From Metamycoplasma cloacale (lineage in GTDB: Bacteria > Bacillota_I > Bacilli_A > Mycoplasmatales > Metamycoplasmataceae), in contig NZ_LR215049.1 in NCBI RefSeq assembly GCF_900660735.1, positions 496,001 to 560,000 on the forward strand: 64,000 bases of DNA, written 5' to 3'. Within the stretch, counting starts at the first letter, position 1; each line of letters begins with the position of its first letter. Below the pieces are notes generated by a model. That model searched no databases and was not told the origin of the DNA. It saw only the letters and a list, made by a program, of their open reading frames with translations. Positions 21,648 through 34,800 of this stretch are shown one piece after another. The position numbers and the translations under genes are program-made.

Positions 21648-24600
21648 CTATTCGTATTCAGTTGTTCCTTTTAATCCAGATCAACTTGAAATAGATTGAA
21701 TATTATTTAATTTCATAAATCTACCATAACCACCTTCTTTAAGAGTTAATAGAACATATTCTTTTTTAGAGATTTGATTAAATGTACCATCTTCTGTAAC
21801 TTTAAATTTAAATGGTCTTAATTTAGATTTTTCGGCATCATTATAACCTGAAGTAGCAATAATATACATAATTGCATCAGGTGTATATGTTTCTTCGTTA
21901 AAGTATTTTCAAGACTTAATTAATCATCCGCTTTCACTTATAACATAATTATTCATTTCACGACGATAATTTGCATTTAAGTAATATTGCACACCAGCAA
22001 ATTTCGATGATAATCCAGGTATTGATTTAATATTCGTTCCTTCTTGCAATTCTCATAAAATAGATCTCACACCAGAATATAAATTAATAAATTTATTACT
22101 ATCTCTTTGCGCTTCCGTCGTTTCTCTTCCAAACATTTCAAACATTGCGAAATTAATAGCATTTGAGAAGCGATACATAGCTTTTCATTCGGGTAATTTT
22201 GAACGAATTTTAAATGTTGTATTTGCCCCTGGTGTTCTTTGAATAGCTTTATTTAATTCGGTAGCCATTAAACGATACAAAGTGTCAATTGTTTTAAAAA
22301 TATCAATTTCTACAGAAATGTTATCAGGATCACTTGTATCGCCTTTTGTACCAGGTTTAAAAGCATTAGAAATAGCATTCGATACTTGATCATTTAAATA
22401 TTTCATATTTGTACGTTGTGAAGGATCTGGATTGTAATTTAAGTTTCTTAAAGCATCATATAAAACTGATTTTTGAAGATTTGATTTACCAAACAATAAA
22501 TTAATCAATTTAACTAATTTAGCACCATCAATTGGTTTATTATCATTAATTAATGGGAAAATCACTAAGATATCATTAAAACTAAATACTGAAATGATTT
22601 TTTTAATTGCATCATCGAATCATTTAGATGGATTGTGGATATCAAATTCTTTTGCATAATTAGCCAATTGAACAATGGTTCTATTTAAGAATTTTCGTTG
22701 ATATAATTCTGTTTTTGTTAATTCAGGAATAATTGATTTAATTAAATCAGCAAGAAATTGACGATCTTCACTTGTTGTCCCTTCAAGAGACAAGAATTTA
22801 ATTAAATTATCAATAATTTTGTTAATAATTTCGTCATCTTGAGCAAATCTCAATACAAAATTAGTTATATTTGTTTTTAAATTATCTTTAATTAATAGAA
22901 TTATTTTGGAGATTAATTGTCCTAAATTATTAGCATCAATAATTTTTTTGCCTGCTAAAAAATCAGAAATTAGTGTGTCAATCAATACCTTCGTTTCATT
23001 CAATGAAACCATTTTAGTAATTATATATTTCAATGTAGGTTGATCAATTACATCGTTTTTAATCATTGAATAATCAAATTTTTCCATTTGATCAATCACA
23101 ATTCTATGCAATACATTACCTAATGCTGTTTTTCCTGATATATTATCTGATTTTATTGAACCATTTAATGCTGATAACAAGTTGTACAACAATTTTTCTA
23201 ATTCTTCAAGAAACTCGTTATCTACAACACCATCTGCGCTGTTTTCGTCAGATCTCAAACTTGTTTCAATATTACTATCAGATTTATTAGAAGATTTTAT
23301 TCTTTCTTTTATTTTTACTATGTTAGTTTGAATAAATGTATATAAAGCTCATAATTCATTTTCAATTTTTTTGCTTGATAAATCTTTATTTAAAATTGTT
23401 GCTAAAATATCTTCAATATTTGCAGTTGTTAAATATTTGGTATATTTAATTTGTTTCATGTTATTGATTAAATCATGAATCAATAATGTACCATCGAAGT
23501 GACCACTTTCATCTAATATTCTTAATTTTGTAGTTTGTTCTAAGAAATCATCAATTAATGATTCTACAATATTTAATGAACCGAATTTATGGATAATTCT
23601 ACTTAATAATGATTTAATTAATTCAACTTGATCGGAAGTAGAATTTAATTCTCATTTAGTAATTATTGCTTGTAATCCAAATTCTAAACCGCTAGACACC
23701 AATGCTTGATTATCAAGGAAATAGCCTAATAAATGACGTATAAATGTTTTGAAATTGGTTTTATTAGCATTCATAATATATGTAAATAAATCATTAAAAT
23801 TATGAATTGATTCAAAATCTCTTCCGTTTAATTGAATTAATGAAATTAATAATGAATCCACTAATTTTTTAGAAACTTCATCTTCAAAAATCACATGTGA
23901 AATTGAATTAATTAATTCATTTGCAAAAGTTAGACCACTATCATGAATTTTTGTTAATTCAGTTTTAATTACTTGTAATTGTAATTTAACAAATTTCTGC
24001 ATTTTTTCATCATTGATAAATCAATTAGATAACTTAGGTAAATCTTGAATAATTAAATGACGATCTTCATCATTTAAAATGTTGAAAATTGATTTTAATA
24101 AATTGAAATATACATTGATATTAATTTGGATTGAACCATTAAACCCTACAAATGTATTTGATTTTTCTTTAGGTGATGAACCTGATGTTGATATATTATT
24201 AACATTTTCCAAATCGTTTGTCGCATCGTATGCAATATTGCTAAATTTAGATATATTATTCAATAATAATAACAATAAACTAGTAATTTCTTGTGAGGTT
24301 AAAGATTTAACAAATAATTCAATTTGTTCATAATTTAAACCATTTATAACATTGAAAACGTTAATTACATTATTTCATTGATATTTATCAATTGCAAATT
24401 GATGTTTTCCTAAATTATCAACAATAGTGTTAATTACAGTCGGTATTACACCATTAAACAATTTAAACTTAGGAATATATGTAAATAATTTTTCTAATAA
24501 TAAAATTAAATCGTTTCTACTATTGCCAATAAAATCAACACCTTTTAAATCTTGATTCATTAATTCAACTAAAAAAGTAGCTAAAGCGTGTTTGAAGATA

Positions 24601-27600
24601 TTATTTTCATCATTAACAAACTCAGCAAATAATTCATTTGACTTGTTAATAATTAATTGTATATTTTGTTTTAAGAAAATAGATATTCAATCAGCAAAAC
24701 TATCCGCTTTTAATGCGACTGAATCGCTAAATAAATTAGCTATCAATTCTTTAAATAAAGGTAATAGATATGTATCATATTTCTTATCAAAATATGAATG
24801 CATATATTTAAGAATTACATCAAGTTGTTCAGCTGTTAGTTTATTAAATCTTTCTCTATCAATTTGAATTGAATCAATATACTTCAATGTAATTTCTTTA
24901 AAATTAATTTTTTGTAACATTCAATCAACAAAACTTGGTTTATCCATTAATACTTTAGCAGTTTGAATAACATCTGATACATTATATGTATTTGAAGCTA
25001 GTAATGTATCTAATAATTTATTAACAAAATTTGATCCTTGTAATACATTAGTTTTTAATGCATCTGCTATCTTATTAACAGAACTACCATAGGTATCACT
25101 TGACGTTAATAAACTTAAAGTGTTAAATAAAATTTCTTTTGCTTGAATAAATAATTCTTGATTTTCAAGATTTTTAATCACATCTTTCAGATATTTACTT
25201 AATTTAGTAATTTCTTGTTTGTTTAAAATTGTTTTAGTTTCAACTTTAATAAAGGCAATGAAAACATTTACTAATTTATTCAACAGATCTTCATTGTGAG
25301 AAGCATTATGAATGATTTTTTCAACTAATGTATTTAATGAATTTAAATCTATATTTTTTAAAATGCTAATTACAAATTTTTCTGTATTGTTTCAACTATA
25401 TAGTTGTTCATTTTCAACTATATGTAATAAAGCGGTTTGAATTAATGAAATGTTTTCTTCATTAATAATTTCTTTAGTAAATAGTTCCAATAGATCGGTT
25501 GAATATTCAGAAATATTTCTGTTCATCGGATCTAAATTAATCATTTCATTTACAATGTCGCGATTAAAATTTTTCAATTCTTTTACAATTAAATTTTGCA
25601 TTAATTTTTTAATTTCTGAATTTTGAAGAATGATTTTGATTGATTCACTTGATTTATTAATTATTTCTGTTTTATCTTCAACTGTTAATTTATCCAAAAT
25701 GGCTTTAATAATTTTGAAAATAACCGATTCACTATTCGTATTAGTTGAATTATCGTTGTTTTCTTCAGTTGCAGTTGATGATTTTTTTTCAATAGTTCCT
25801 TCTTTATTGATTAATAATTCAAGAATGTATTTTGTATTGTCTAATACAATTTTAATTATATTTTTAATATCTTCTTTATTTAAATCATCTTTAATAAAAG
25901 CAAGAATATCATCTAAATTAAATGATTTTAATAAGGCTTTTGTATCAATTAAATCCTGAAAATTATATTTAGAAAAATCAAAACCATATTGTTCTAAATT
26001 AGTTGTAATCTTATCAATCAAATTATCAATAAATGTCTGATGAACATTTAAAGAGTAAACTTTTCTAATTAATTTGGCTAATGTGTTGCTTAATTGTTCA
26101 TATTGGCTTTGCGATAATGTAATACTTGGTAATTTATTTTTAATAATGGTTAAAATTAATGATGAAGTTAGTTCAATTCTATTTGGATAATTGTTATCAA
26201 ATAAGAAATCGTTAAACAATGTATCAATAATTTCTTTAACTAGGATTTTTGTTTCTTTTAATCCCTTAATTAAGAATTGTTGTAATGATTCTGAATTATC
26301 TACATTATCTAGATTAAAAATTTTCTTAATCAATTGTTTAATTTTTGCTTCAAATACTGTATCTCATTGTTTAACAATAAAGTCGTTTAGATCAACCAAC
26401 AACGAAGTTAAATTACCCTTTGATTCAACATCAATTTCCATTGCATCTAAATTAATTGAATTTAATGCATTGGAAATAATAGTTTTTAAATCAACTTTTT
26501 TAAAAATAAAATCAATTAGTGTTTCTTTTGAAAAAATGTATGTTAGGTTTCTAATTAATTCTTTTTGATCCACAACTCATTGATTCTCTTTATTCTTAAC
26601 TAAAATTAAATCAATAATATTATTTACTAGGTTTGAATTATTTAATTTAAAGTATGGCAATAAATTTTCTTTTAAAAAGACTGCTAAATCATTAAATGAA
26701 GTAATATCATCAATTACTAATTTATCACCTGTTGTATAAATGTGTTTTTCTAAATTAGCAAAAAATGTTGAATTTGGAACGTTTAAAATGAAATTTTTAA
26801 TAAAGTTTTTCAATGAAGTTTTTTCTTCAACACTAAATTCTGTATTTGTTTCATTTTTAACATATGCAAACAACAGTTCAACGCCTTTGTTTCATAAATT
26901 TTCATTATTAACAACATTTAAAATTAGGCTATTGAATAATGATACAAAATTATTTTCTTTAGCATTTTTGTAAATTTTTGCAACTAATTCATGTCATTCG
27001 TTAAATTGGTAATTACTGTTATTATCAATAATATTAATAACTATTTTCTTAAATTCATTAATTAAATCATCTGATAAAAGTGATTCATATATTGAATCGA
27101 ATCATTGTTTTACATATTCTTCAATTGTTAAATCAGAATGGTGATTTTCTAATATTTTTTTATCTAATTTCTTATCTTTTAAATAATTTACAATCGGATT
27201 AATTCCTATATATTCAATAAGATGCTTGAAGATTTGATTTAATAAACTATTATTTTGAAAGATATTTTGAATAACGTATTCAATTTGTGATTTAAAGAAT
27301 TCTTTTCCTTGATTATTTAATATCGTTGTATCACTATTTATTACATTTTTAACTAAATTAATAATATTGTTTCTATATGCTTCATCAACTACTTTTGAAA
27401 CGTTTTGAGAATCTAAGATATTGTTATGTAGAACGAAGGCTTTACCAATAACTTTTAATCCATTTACATAACTATTAACGTTATCTAGATTAGGAGTAAA
27501 ACTTATTAATTTAAATAACAATGAATGATTTAAATTACTGTCAGATTTTAGAATTTTGTCATTAAATAAATTACGTACAAATTGATTTAATAAATGGTTT

Positions 27601-29801
27601 AAATTAAAACTTGTTGCTTTGCCATTGTAATCAATGTATGATTCAATAACAAATTTAATAAATACATTTAAATCTTCAAAGTTATTTAAATTGCTTCAAA
27701 ATTGCTTAACAAAATATTCAAAATCGGAAATTTCTTGACTACTAAAATGAGTTTCATTAATTTGATATATTTCTTTAAATGAATGAATTATTTTATTTGT
27801 CAATAATTCAAAAATTGTATATTCATTATCATCACGAACGATAGTCAATACTTTTGATTTTTCAATAACCAGTTTGAATAAATCGGAAATTTCTTCGTTT
27901 AAATTAATTAACACTGTATTGATCAATGAAAAACTGTTGTTTTGTTCTGTGTTAAAGTATCTTGGATAATTATTAATTACATTATTAATATTCTTTTCAA
28001 ATATTTCATTTAACTTATTTAATATATCAGCGTCTTTTAAAAATACATCAAAAATTTCGCTATTATTTAACCCAATGGCTTTATACAATAAACCATGGAC
28101 AACAAATGCATTAAATAAGGTTGTTGAAACGACAATTAATCTTTGTTTATCCTCTTCATTTTGAATCAATTCGGAGTTAAAAATTTCTTTAACAACTTCA
28201 TATGAAATATTACTTGGAACAACATTTTGTTTAAATGTTGCTGATATTTCATCCATTTTAATTTCATTGATATTTTTGTAAATGAATAAATCATCGATTG
28301 CTTTTAAAAAACCATCGAATTTTTTATTTAAATAGTTATTATCTAAAATTTTGTTTATTAATTTGACAATAAATGAACGATTATTCGCATCTGTTAAATA
28401 ATTCTCTAATTTATCACTTAATTGTAAGTCCTTTAATGATAAATTAAAGATATTAAAGATTTTTTCAATAAATTCAAGGAATTGTTGGTTCGAAATATTT
28501 TCTGCTTCGTTTAAATACAACTTAAATGTTTTTAATAAATGTTTTCTAACACTACTATTATTTAATTCATTTAATAATGATTCATTTTGCGCCAAATTTT
28601 CAAAATCATATTCCATTTTGAAAGTTAATGTATTATCGCTAGTAATTCCTAAAATTTTGCTTTTAATCGTTGAAGGACGAACAGAGAAATTGAAAACTTG
28701 ATGATAATTGTTCGATTTATTTCCATAATTGCCAACTAATGCATTGTAATCAGTTTCTTTTAAAGCCATTTGCATAAAAATATCTTGGCCTAATTTTTTA
28801 AATGCTAAATGGTTTGGCTTTGCATCAAAGAAACTATTATTTAACTTCATTAAGTTTCTATTTAAATAACTCTTTTCAACAAAAGCAAAATAATTAGTTT
28901 TTGTCTCTTCGGCTGTTTTTTCAATTGTTTCATTTAATAAAGAATATAGATTTGTTAAAAATTCTTCTTTCAATGAATTTTTTGAAATAGTTTCTAATTT
29001 TAAAAATGGAGTAGTGTAACCAATTAAATTTATATTAATGTCTTTATTAATTTTTCTAATTTCAGAAATTAATAAAGACAATTTGATATTGACTAATTTA
29101 GCTCTTTTAACAGCAAGATCTTTGATCTCTTGTAATTTTTTACTATGTTCTTCATTTGAAAGTTTAGATACATTTATTAAGTTATATACGATATCTAATA
29201 ATTCAAATTTTGAAAAGAAATCATTAAAACCTAATGAAATGGTTAATAAATTGGCTTCCTTCAGTTGACTTAAAAAGAATGTTTGGTTTAAATTTTCGAA
29301 ATTATTAAATAGAAAAGTTAGTCTGTTTTGATTATTAATGGTTTGAGGATATTTTTCTTCTAAACGTTTGTTATATTCAAAGTTAGCTAAATTATTATAA
29401 TCACTTAATGATTCAGGATTAACTAACTTTAATCAATCATCAATAGTAGTGTATTCTAAACTGAAATTGTAAAATGATTCTAATTTAATATTACTATCTT
29501 CAATTAGCTTAATTGAGTTAGCAATGTAAGATGAATATGATAATCCATTAACGTTTGAGTCTTGGTCTAGATAACCACTAGTTGATGTATTTGGAGTATA
29601 AAAATCTGCTGATCATTGATCACCAATTGCAATATATTTAACATTGCCTTTGATTAAATTGTTTTCTTCTTGGATAGTTTCATTTTTATTCGGTTTCTCC
29701 GGTAGTTTTCCTTGTGTACAAGAAGAAGCAATTAATCCAATAGAGCTTCCTGCTAATGCAGTTGTTGTAATTAATTTAATAATTTTCTTTGTTTTCTTCA
29801 T
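21648..29801 (-). CDS. Giant SGNH/GDSL-domain lipoprotein with altered catalytic residues
   Basis: A single frame of 2717 aa. Signal peptide with lipobox LIASSC (Cys28). Residues about 50-345 resemble the SGNH hydrolase domain of mycoplasma lipoproteins (IAIGD, then GLSYSSYIANSI, then GFND at 191-194). The block I serine position is Gln62 (GDQ, not GDS), and block V reads D326-A-Lys-P-N, with Lys where the catalytic His is expected. Esterase activity is therefore doubtful. The rest, about 2300 residues, is a long series of helical, Asn/Leu/Ile/Lys-rich segments of 100-150 aa without recognisable domains. All Trp codons I checked are UGA. ATG follows AGGAG, 7 bases after the ktrB stop, so ktrB and this gene may share a transcript. 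Likely a large extracellular surface protein. Confidence 0.85.
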
Positions 29802-29808
29802 AACACTC

Positions 29809-31419
29809 CTAACCTACAGATACATCTTCGTAGATATATTTGTAATATTCGGGTTTTTTGTTTGTTTTACCTCATATTAATATTGTTTGTTGAATACCAA
29901 GTTGTCCAATAAACATTAATAAAATTCAAATAAATTTAGATAACAAGCCAACTTCTGTTGTAATACCAGAAGATAATCCTGAATTTCCGAAAGCTGAACA
30001 TGTTTCAAAAACAACGTGAACTAATGAATATGTTTTTATAGAAGATGTATTAATATCGTTTAAATATGATGCATGAATTGTAAGTGTTCCAATAAAGATT
30101 AGAAATAAACCAATTGCAAAAATGTTAATTGCTTTAATTAATGTTTCTTTTCCAATTTGACGTTTAAAGGCAACAATACTTTTCTTACCTCTTAACATTG
30201 TTATAATGCTTAAAAAGATAATAGCAATAGTTATATTTCTAATACCACCTGCTGTTGATACTGGTGAAAATCCTATGAACATTAAAATCGCGTGAATCAA
30301 AATAGTTTGGTCTGTGAAATGATAATAATCAACGGTTGAAAATCCTGCAGATCTAGTAGAAACTACTTGAAAGAAGATTCCGAAGGTTTTATTAAATCCA
30401 TTACCATATTGTTCTTGATGTCAATATGAATTTGGATTTTTTGATGTAGCTTCAAAAATAATAGTTAGTGTAAAACCAATTACAGTAATGATTAATCAAG
30501 TGATTAATGTTAATTTAGTAAACAAACTAAAATTATGTTTTTTGTTTTTCTTATTTATTGATTTTAGTTTTAAATAACAGTCATAAATTACTGGATAACC
30601 TACACCACCGATAAAGATTAATAATGCTGTAAAGATTTGTAATGCATAATCAAAATAATATGGTTGTAAGCTTTTTGATCCAATGATATCAAAACCAGCA
30701 TTGCATAATGAACTAATTGAATGAAAGACAGCATATTTCAAAGACAAATCAAATCTATGATATGGATTAGCTAATGATGTTTCATATGGATTGAATAATT
30801 GATAATCTTTGATATTGTTGGTATTGGCTATATTTTTTAGATTTTCTATAATGTCATTTTTATTAATATCTGGATTGTTAAGGGTACCGATATAAAAGCG
30901 ACTATATGGAGAGAAATAAAAAATAATAGTGAAAATAATTGTTGAGATTAATAAGATAATTAATAAAAAGGTAATAGATACTTTGATTAATTTTTTAGTA
31001 TCACCCCAAGTATTAGAACCACGTTCTGCTTGAGATACTTGGTTGTTAAAAATTGACATTTTAATTCCAAAGATATTTTGCATAATATAAACTTTAATTG
31101 CGAAAATACCTAATCCACCTAAAAATATCGCAATAGCAATAATTGCTTGACCAAAGCTATTAAATCCCTTGGAGATCGAAAGCGTCGTTAATCCAGTATC
31201 ACTAAATGAAGAAGAAGCGATAAATAAAGCATCAGAATAATCAAAATCTGGTTTTACTGTATTCATAGATTCGCTATGTGTAGCTGGTCAAAATAACAAT
31301 AAAGATGCAATTAAAACAACAATTGTATAAACAATAAAGATGTGTTTAATTGGTCCCATTCTCTTTATAAAGAGAATAAACTTGTTTGTTCCTTTGATAA
31401 TATTGGTCTTCTTTTTCAT
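29809..31419 (-). CDS. KtrB/TrkH-family potassium uptake protein
   Basis: 536 aa, integral membrane K+ channel-like transporter. Four pore loops with the family selectivity-filter residues are visible: SSFSDTGLTT, SLCNAGFD, STRSAGFSTVD and AFGNSGLSSG. Eight or more hydrophobic helices surround them. A hydrophilic loop of about 40 residues in the first half is unusual. KtrB normally works with a cytoplasmic RCK subunit KtrA, not found here. The ATG has no clear ribosome binding site and a TATAAT lies only 9 bases upstream, so the mRNA may be leaderless. The stop is 7 bases before the giant lipoprotein start. Confidence 0.92.
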
Positions 31420-31428
31420 AGTTTAGTA

Positions 31429-31434
31429 ATTATA
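31429..31434 (-). promoter_or_regulatory. Probable -10 box of ktrB, very close to the start codon
   Basis: TATAAT on the - strand, 9 bases before ATG 31419. Transcription would begin within a few bases of the start codon. Confidence 0.45.
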
Positions 31435-31564
31435 TATTTTTTATATTTAAAAATAGTTTTGAGCTTCATTTTTTGGAATTTTTCAAAAAAAATACCAAAA
31501 TTAAGCAAAAAAAAATGTATGAAATTTTGATTAGTTGATATTTTCTATTGATTTTTTGGTTCGA

Positions 31565-31586
31565 AATAATAATTTTAATTATTATT
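31565..31586. repeat. 22-bp AT palindrome between ktrB and tRNA-Lys
   Basis: Inverted repeat AATAATAATT/AATTATTATT with a 2-base centre, 146 bases upstream of ktrB. There are no flanking T runs, so it does not look like a terminator. The rest of 31435-31624 is AT-rich with nothing recognised. It may be chance in such AT-rich DNA. Confidence 0.35.
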
Positions 31587-31624
31587 TATCACAATTTTTG
31601 TAGTCATAAAAAAGTAAGAAATTT

Positions 31625-31653
31625 AAAAAAACTTGCTCTTCACAAGTTTTTTT
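31625..31653 (-). terminator. Terminator after tRNA-Lys
   Basis: Stem AAAACTTG/CAAGTTTT with loop CTCTTCA region and T run on the - strand, starting 5 bases after the tRNA 3' end. Confidence 0.75.
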
Positions 31654-31657
31654 AATA

Positions 31658-31733
31658 TGGTACATCCTGTGGGGTTCGAACCCACGACCCAGGGATTAAG
31701 AGTCCCTTGCTCTACCTGCTGAGCTAAGGATGC
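31658..31733 (-). tRNA. tRNA-Lys(CTT)
   Basis: 76 bases including an encoded CCA. Acceptor GCATCCT/AGGATGT (one G-U pair), D arm GCTC/GAGC, anticodon stem AGGGA/TCCCT with loop CTCTTAA (anticodon CTT at the middle), T arm GTGGG/CCCAC with loop TTCGAAC. It reads AAG codons and is transcribed alone, with a TATAAT 13 bases upstream and a terminator just downstream. Confidence 0.95.
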
Positions 31734-31746
31734 AAAATACAAAATA

Positions 31747-31752
31747 ATTATA
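31747..31752 (-). promoter_or_regulatory. Probable -10 box of the tRNA-Lys gene
   Basis: TATAAT on the - strand, 13 bases upstream of the first base of the tRNA. The -35 region (TTGTAA, 19 bases further up) is weak. Confidence 0.5.
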
Positions 31753-31802
31753 ATATATATGAAATTTTTATTTACAAATATAGATATTTTTTTGTATTAA
31801 AT

Positions 31803-31837
31803 AAAAAACAACAGACATTTGATATCTGTTGTTTTAT
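31803..31837 (-). terminator. Terminator of the 2541-aa surface protein gene
   Basis: Stem AACAACAGA/TCTGTTGTT, 9 bp, with a run of T on the - strand. It begins about 10 bases after the stop codon. Confidence 0.8.
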
Positions 31838-31846
31838 TGTATGAGA

Positions 31847-34800
31847 TTATATACTCTTATATGCAGGTCTTTGAGAGAATAATTGATCCGCTGTTTTGAT
31901 GTTATTATTAATAATAAATCTAAATAGAGCGTTAGCTACAGGTAGAGAAACGAATGGTTTTCCTGTTGCTTTAATAATTAAATCAATGTCGTTTTCTAGT
32001 TTGATAAATCGAGCATTTTGTGAGTTATTTCCGGTATTAGCTCATTGAATAATGATGTCGTATAAGGTATAAATATTAGAAATGAATTTAATGTATCCTT
32101 CATTAACTCATATCTTCATCATATCATTACCAGATTGTCTTCTTAATGAATCTGTAGTCGTGCTACCACCATGAGTTTTCATGGTTCCATTATAACCATA
32201 TGAATATAGACCTTGTGCTGAATTCGCATCATATTGAACACTTAATACGTATCTTTGGTAACCATAGCTTTCTGATCAACGAGAGTCTTGTAAACGATTA
32301 ATTCTATAACCGTTAACTGAAATACGAGAATTATTATAGTTTTCGCTATCTCATCCAAAGTCTTTATCTCCGGAAATGAAGTTTCTCAATCTAGCTGTTG
32401 ATGTTCAATCTCCAGTTTTTCACTCTTCGATTGAGATAACATAATAGAATCTGTCTAGATAATCATCTAAGTCATTAAGAGCTGTCAATAATTCTTTTTT
32501 ATCTGTTCTGTCATCAACTGATTTTACACCTCAAGTTGAGAAGTTTCTATTTGTAAATAGAACAACGTTAATCATTTCTTTTGCAATTCTTCTTTGGAAT
32601 GAAGATTTTGTTTCATCGTTAGCTGTTTTCAACATAGCTTGAACTTTGTCTTTAGTAAATAAGAAATCATAGAATTTTTGCATTTCAGTACCATAATTCA
32701 TATTGAATTTATTGGTTGAAACATATGTTGAATCTTTTAATTTGGCGATATTTTCTTTAAATACTAATGAGGCGTTTAGCAAGTTATATGTAATAGTTGT
32801 AGGTTCCATTGTTTTATTAACTTTAGCAATGTATTCATCAATTTTTGCAGTAACTGCATCTGAGTCTTGTTCTTTAGAAATTTCTTCTTTTAAAATTGCC
32901 AATTCATTTGTTAATTGTGTTTTTTCAGCAGAATTGTATATTGGATTTGTCATTTTTCCTAACAATGCTTCCGCCTCGACAACAGGTGTCGTTGCATCGA
33001 TTCTAGCTCTTCTACCATTTGCTAATGATGTCTTATGTGATGTTTCTGTAGCTTTAGCAATGTATTGTTTTAATATATAAACATCGTAGTTTTTACTATT
33101 AATATTTGACTGAATTGCTAGATCGACACCAATTAATTGAGCTACTTCTTGTCTTAATTGAGTTCTTTCTGTTGAATCATACATTTCATTACCCATTCTC
33201 TTGTAAGCAATGTCATTTGCATTATTAATTACAGTTTGATTTGCTGGTTTTAAATTATTTGTATAGAATGTTTGGTAATTTGTGTGGAATACAGATTCAG
33301 TTGCAGTGAATTTAACTACTAAATCAGTATATTTGGTTGTTAAAATGTCATTTACATTAACATGATCAACAACGCCTTGAGCTTTTGTTAATTCATTTTT
33401 TAATTCAACTAATTTAGTTTCAACATCTGGATTTATAGTTACATTTGGTACTGTTTTAAAATCTTCAATTTGAGCAATTAATTTTGAAGTTTGATCAATT
33501 TCTTGTTTTAATTTAGTGTTCTTTGTGTTGTAATCTAAAACATAATTTGAAGCAACTTGAATTAAATTATCTGATAATGCTTGGTTAACTTTATCAGTTG
33601 CAATTTTTAGATCTGCATTGAATGTATCTTTATTAATATTTTCTTTATTTTCACATAATGTTTTTAAAGCATCAATTGCTTGTTTTAAGTTAGTTTTAGC
33701 ATCTGAATCATATTTTGCATCACTAATGTTTTCAGTAAATCATTTATTAGCAGGAGCATAGAAAGCGGCAATAGCTTGTGATTGTGATTGAGCGATTAAA
33801 ATATTTTTATCGTTTTCGGTTTTAGCTGTTGCCAATGCTTCTTTAAGAGCTGTTCTTGCAACGGTTAATTCTGGAGTTGTTGAGTTTAATTTAGCATTTG
33901 CTACATCGTAAGCAGTTTTAAATGCTTCTTTATCATTATTTATTTCATTCATTGAATTATGGAAGCTTAATGCTTCTTGCAATTCGACTCTTAATTCAGC
34001 TTTGATTTTATCGTGTTCAGTTGCATATGTCGACATAGCTACAATATCCTTAGATAATTCATCTTTAGCTACTGTGATTTCAGATAAATTAGTTGTTGCT
34101 AATTTTTGTTCTAATTTTGAAATTGTTGCTTGCAATTTTGTTTTTTGTGTTGAGTCATATTCAGCTGCATTATATTGTTGCAATAATCTTTTAGCTTGTG
34201 TCAATACTTCAATTGCAGGAATTTTAACTTTTGTGATATTTAATGATGTAAGAATTGATTTAGTTTTATCAATAATTGTTGCATCATCATTATTTGTAAT
34301 ATCTGAATTATTTTCAATTGCTGTTTGCAATTCTTGTTTAATTGCTACAAATTGATTATCTGTTAATGTAGCAACGAAATCTGTTGCTTCTGTTTTAACT
34401 TCACTATGTTTTTTATTTAGCATTGCATCAAATTGTTTTGCATTATTATCAAAAGTTTTTCTAATAACTTCAATTTCGTTATATTTCTTAGTTTTATCTT
34501 GAATTAAAACTTCTGTTTTAGTAATTTCATTTTTTAAAGTTTCAAATTCATTTATATTAAAATACAATTGAGATTGAATTGCTTTTTGAATAATAGTTGT
34601 ATATTTTGCTAATAAAACTTCTGTTTCTTTATATGCTTTGTAAGCCTTTAGTTTATCTATTGCATCTTTCGTTACTGATTCATTAAATTTTAAATCATTA
34701 ATTGATGAAGCGACATTATCTACAACAGTTTGTAGTTTGTCTTTTTTCTCAGTTAAAGCTTGAATTAATTGAGTTTTTTGTTCAGAAGCATAATCATTAC

